From assembly GCA_017538685.1 (NCBI GenBank), contig JAFYIK010000264.1:1-9801 (forward strand): a DNA stretch of 9,801 nucleotides. The letters run 5' to 3'. Below the pieces are notes generated by a model that was not told the origin of the DNA, searched no databases, and was given only the letters and a program-made list of their open reading frames with translations. A program made the translations under genes and the position numbers. Position 1 is the stretch's first letter, and each line of letters begins with the position of its first letter. Source of the stretch: Bacteroidales bacterium. Lineage in GTDB: Bacteria > Bacteroidota > Bacteroidia > Bacteroidales > UBA932. Below, piece by piece: positions 8,540 through 9,801 of this stretch.

Positions 8540-9634
8540 ATGAAGATAATTCGGACTTTGTCTTTACTTCTGATCATACTTCTCACCGCCTTGTGCAATC
8601 CGGCCCCGGATCAGCCGGTCGAGAACAGTATTGCATTCACCCCCGACTCGCTCATCTTCGAGCAGCCGGGAGGTGAACTGCAGTTCTATGTGACGTCCTC
8701 GGCTCCCGGAATCGCGCTCTACAGCGACGATGACTGGGTGGTCAGTATCGAGCCTCCGTATTCGGCGATGACCGAGGGGACTTTCACCGTGAAGGTAAAG
8801 GCCAACAACACCACCAGGGAGCGAGTGGGCAAGGTAGGGATCAATGTCGGACAGACAAGGCGCTATCTGCCCATACGTCAGCCCGGTCTTGACCCGGTCG
8901 CGGCGGGTATCGACACCCCGGAGGGCTATACCCTCGTGTGGAACGACGAATTCGACTACGACGGACTGCCCGCGTCTGCCGAATGGAAGTACCAGACAGG
9001 CGACGGCGGCTGGGGTAACCACGAACTTCAGGACTATGTGTCCGGATCCTATAACGGCGTGAACATCGCCGACGTGTCCGACGGCACCCTGAAAGTGTGG
9101 GCGAAGAAGATCGACGGAAAGGTGCGTTCAGTGCGCCTCAACACCCGCAAGAGCTGGACCTACGGCTATATCGAAGCCTCCATCAAGCTCCCCGTGGGCA
9201 AGGGCACCTGGCCTGCTTTCTGGATGATGCCGTCCAACTTCACCGGCTGGCCTAAAGACGGCGAGATCGACATTATGGAGGAGGTGGGCTATCATCCCAA
9301 CTACTGCAGCGCCACCATCCATTGCAACCGCTACAACAACGGTGGTACGAGCATCGAGCACGCCGAGAAGTATATCGCCACCGGCCAGACCGATTTCCAT
9401 ATCTATGGAATGGAGTGGACGGCCGACTACATTACCTTCTATCAGGACAGGAAGGCTATCCTCACCTATAAGAACAGCGGTGCCGGTCACGATTCGTGGC
9501 CGTTCTACAAGCCGTTCTACATTATCCTCAACCTCGCCTGGGGAGGCGACTGGGGCGGCGCTCAGGGCGTCGACGAGTCGTGCTTGCCGACGGCGATGGA
9601 GGTGGATTGGGTGAGAGTGTTTCAGAAATTCTGA
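8540..9634 (+). CDS. BACON-GH16 lipoprotein, endo-beta-glucanase (laminarinase/lichenase-like)
   Basis: A 364-residue predicted endo-acting glycoside hydrolase, probably attached to the outer membrane. The lipoprotein signal ends LLTALC with Cys19. A BACON domain follows at about 31-116, with a central DDWV and FTVKVKANNTTRERVGKV as in the family. The GH16 catalytic domain spans about 130-364, starting LVWNDEFDYDG. The active-site motif EIDIMEE contains the expected nucleophile Glu242, Asp244 and acid/base Glu247. The spacing E-x-D-x-x-E is the beta-bulge form of laminarinases and bacterial lichenases, as opposed to the E-x-D-x-E form of XTH-type enzymes. Supporting motifs are WPAFWMMP (224-231), YGMEWTADYITFYQD and LNLAWGGDWGG, with the C-terminal VDWVRVFQKF typical of GH16_3. 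Substrate is therefore likely beta-1,3- or mixed beta-1,3/1,4-glucan; agarase or carrageenase use is less likely on these motifs. It is the last gene of the operon, 5 bases after the binding-protein gene, and its end overlaps a convergent gene. Confidence 0.93.
   Translation: MKIIRTLSLLLIILLTALCNPAPDQPVENSIAFTPDSLIFEQPGGELQFYVTSSAPGIALYSDDDWVVSIEPPYSAMTEGTFTVKVKANNTTRERVGKVGINVGQTRRYLPIRQPGLDPVAAGIDTPEGYTLVWNDEFDYDGLPASAEWKYQTGDGGWGNHELQDYVSGSYNGVNIADVSDGTLKVWAKKIDGKVRSVRLNTRKSWTYGYIEASIKLPVGKGTWPAFWMMPSNFTGWPKDGEIDIMEEVGYHPNYCSATIHCNRYNNGGTSIEHAEKYIATGQTDFHIYGMEWTADYITFYQDRKAILTYKNSGAGHDSWPFYKPFYIILNLAWGGDWGGAQGVDESCLPTAMEVDWVRVFQKF
9622..9634. repeat. 13-bp inverted repeat shared by two convergent stop codons
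   Basis: TCAGAAATTCTGA is a perfect inverted repeat (six-base arms around a central A). It is exactly the overlap between the GH16 gene, whose TGA is 9632-9634, and the minus-strand MBL gene, whose TGA is 9624-9622. Both proteins therefore end in near-identical codons, Gln-Lys-Phe and Gln-Asn-Phe. No T-run or longer stem is present, so I do not call it a terminator. Confidence 0.7.
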
Positions 9635-9801
9635 TCCTCGTTCTCCCAAGGCTCGTTGAAGGGCTGGAGAAAAGGATTGTTTGTCCGCTCATCCGAAATC
9701 GATGAGGCTGGGCCGTGACCGGGGTAAATCTCCACGTCGCCGTCCAGCCCCATTATTTTGTCCATTACGGAGACTATCAGGGAGTCGTAGTCCCCGCCGG
9801 G
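9622..9801 (-). CDS. Metallo-beta-lactamase-fold hydrolase, C-terminal fragment (glyoxalase II / YcbL-like)
   Basis: An open frame runs on the minus strand from the window edge to a TGA at 9624-9622, giving 59 residues with no start codon in view because the gene begins beyond base 9801. The fragment begins PGGDYDSL and contains IYPGHGPASSISDERTNNPF. The block PGHGP-x-(T/S)-x-I-x-x-E-(R)-x-x-NPF is the hallmark C-terminal region of single-domain MBL-fold hydrolases related to glyoxalase II (YcbL type). The His of GHG (codon 9717-9715) is a conserved metal ligand. Such proteins hydrolyse thioesters or related compounds in the cytoplasm; the substrate here is unknown. The tail after NPF (about 16 residues, ending ENEDQNF) is acidic. 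It is convergent with the GH16 gene and shares its last 13 bases, so it is not part of the PUL operon. Confidence 0.88.
   Translation of the reverse strand, partial: PGGDYDSLIVSVMDKIMGLDGDVEIYPGHGPASSISDERTNNPFLQPFNEPWENEDQNF

Noticed and set aside
8675..8686. 12-base perfect palindrome GAACTGCAGTTC
   Set aside because: It lies inside the BACON coding region, has no loop or partner copy, and one such palindrome is unremarkable at this length.
1..9801. CTAG also seems absent
   Set aside because: CTAG is rare in many bacterial genomes, and the window has only about 18 TAG trinucleotides, so its absence is much less informative than that of CATG.
1..9801. Searched for CRISPR arrays, insertion sequences, attachment sites or phage genes
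   Set aside because: No regularly spaced repeats, transposase or integrase motifs, or terminal inverted repeats were seen; genes are intact and closely spaced with similar composition.

Overview
The window looks like part of a GC-rich Bacteroidales chromosome. The evidence is a SusC/SusD pair, lipoproteins whose Cys is followed by acidic residues, a BACON domain, a DUF6377-type regulator, and a TAnnTTTG -7 promoter element. I cannot name the genus from sequence alone.

Layout: (1) 1-768 holds the 3' end of a uvrA gene. Its stop overlaps the start of (2) 765-2252, a membrane-anchored DUF6377-type predicted regulator with a signal peptide, a helical-repeat sensor, one transmembrane segment and a C-terminal helix-turn-helix. 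(3) 2253-2400 is the only sizeable intergenic gap. It carries a clear intrinsic terminator and then an AT-rich Bacteroidetes-type promoter. (4) 2401-9634 is a tightly packed four-gene plus-strand operon: susC, susD, a surface glycan-binding lipoprotein with two tandem copies of a CBM-like domain, and a lipoprotein BACON-GH16 endo-glucanase. (5) From 9801 down to 9622 on the minus strand lies the C-terminal end of a metallo-beta-lactamase-fold hydrolase. It converges on the GH16 gene and overlaps its last 13 bases.

The four-gene operon reads as a minimal polysaccharide utilization locus (PUL). The GH16 enzyme would cut a beta-glucan (laminarin or mixed-linkage glucan is likeliest) at the cell surface. 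The binding protein and SusD would hold the chain, and SusC would import oligosaccharides using TonB energy. No exo-acting glucosidase (GH3, GH17 and so on) is in view, so final breakdown must be encoded outside the window. The adjacent DUF6377 protein is the natural candidate regulator, as no ECF sigma/anti-sigma, hybrid two-component system or SusR-like gene is visible.

The most unusual signal is not a gene. The tetranucleotide CATG appears to be absent from all 9,801 bases, although roughly 135 ATG trinucleotides are present. Ile and Tyr codons, usually ATC and TAC here, become ATT/ATA and TAT directly before Met codons. This points to strong selection against CATG, most simply a present or past CATG-specific restriction system.
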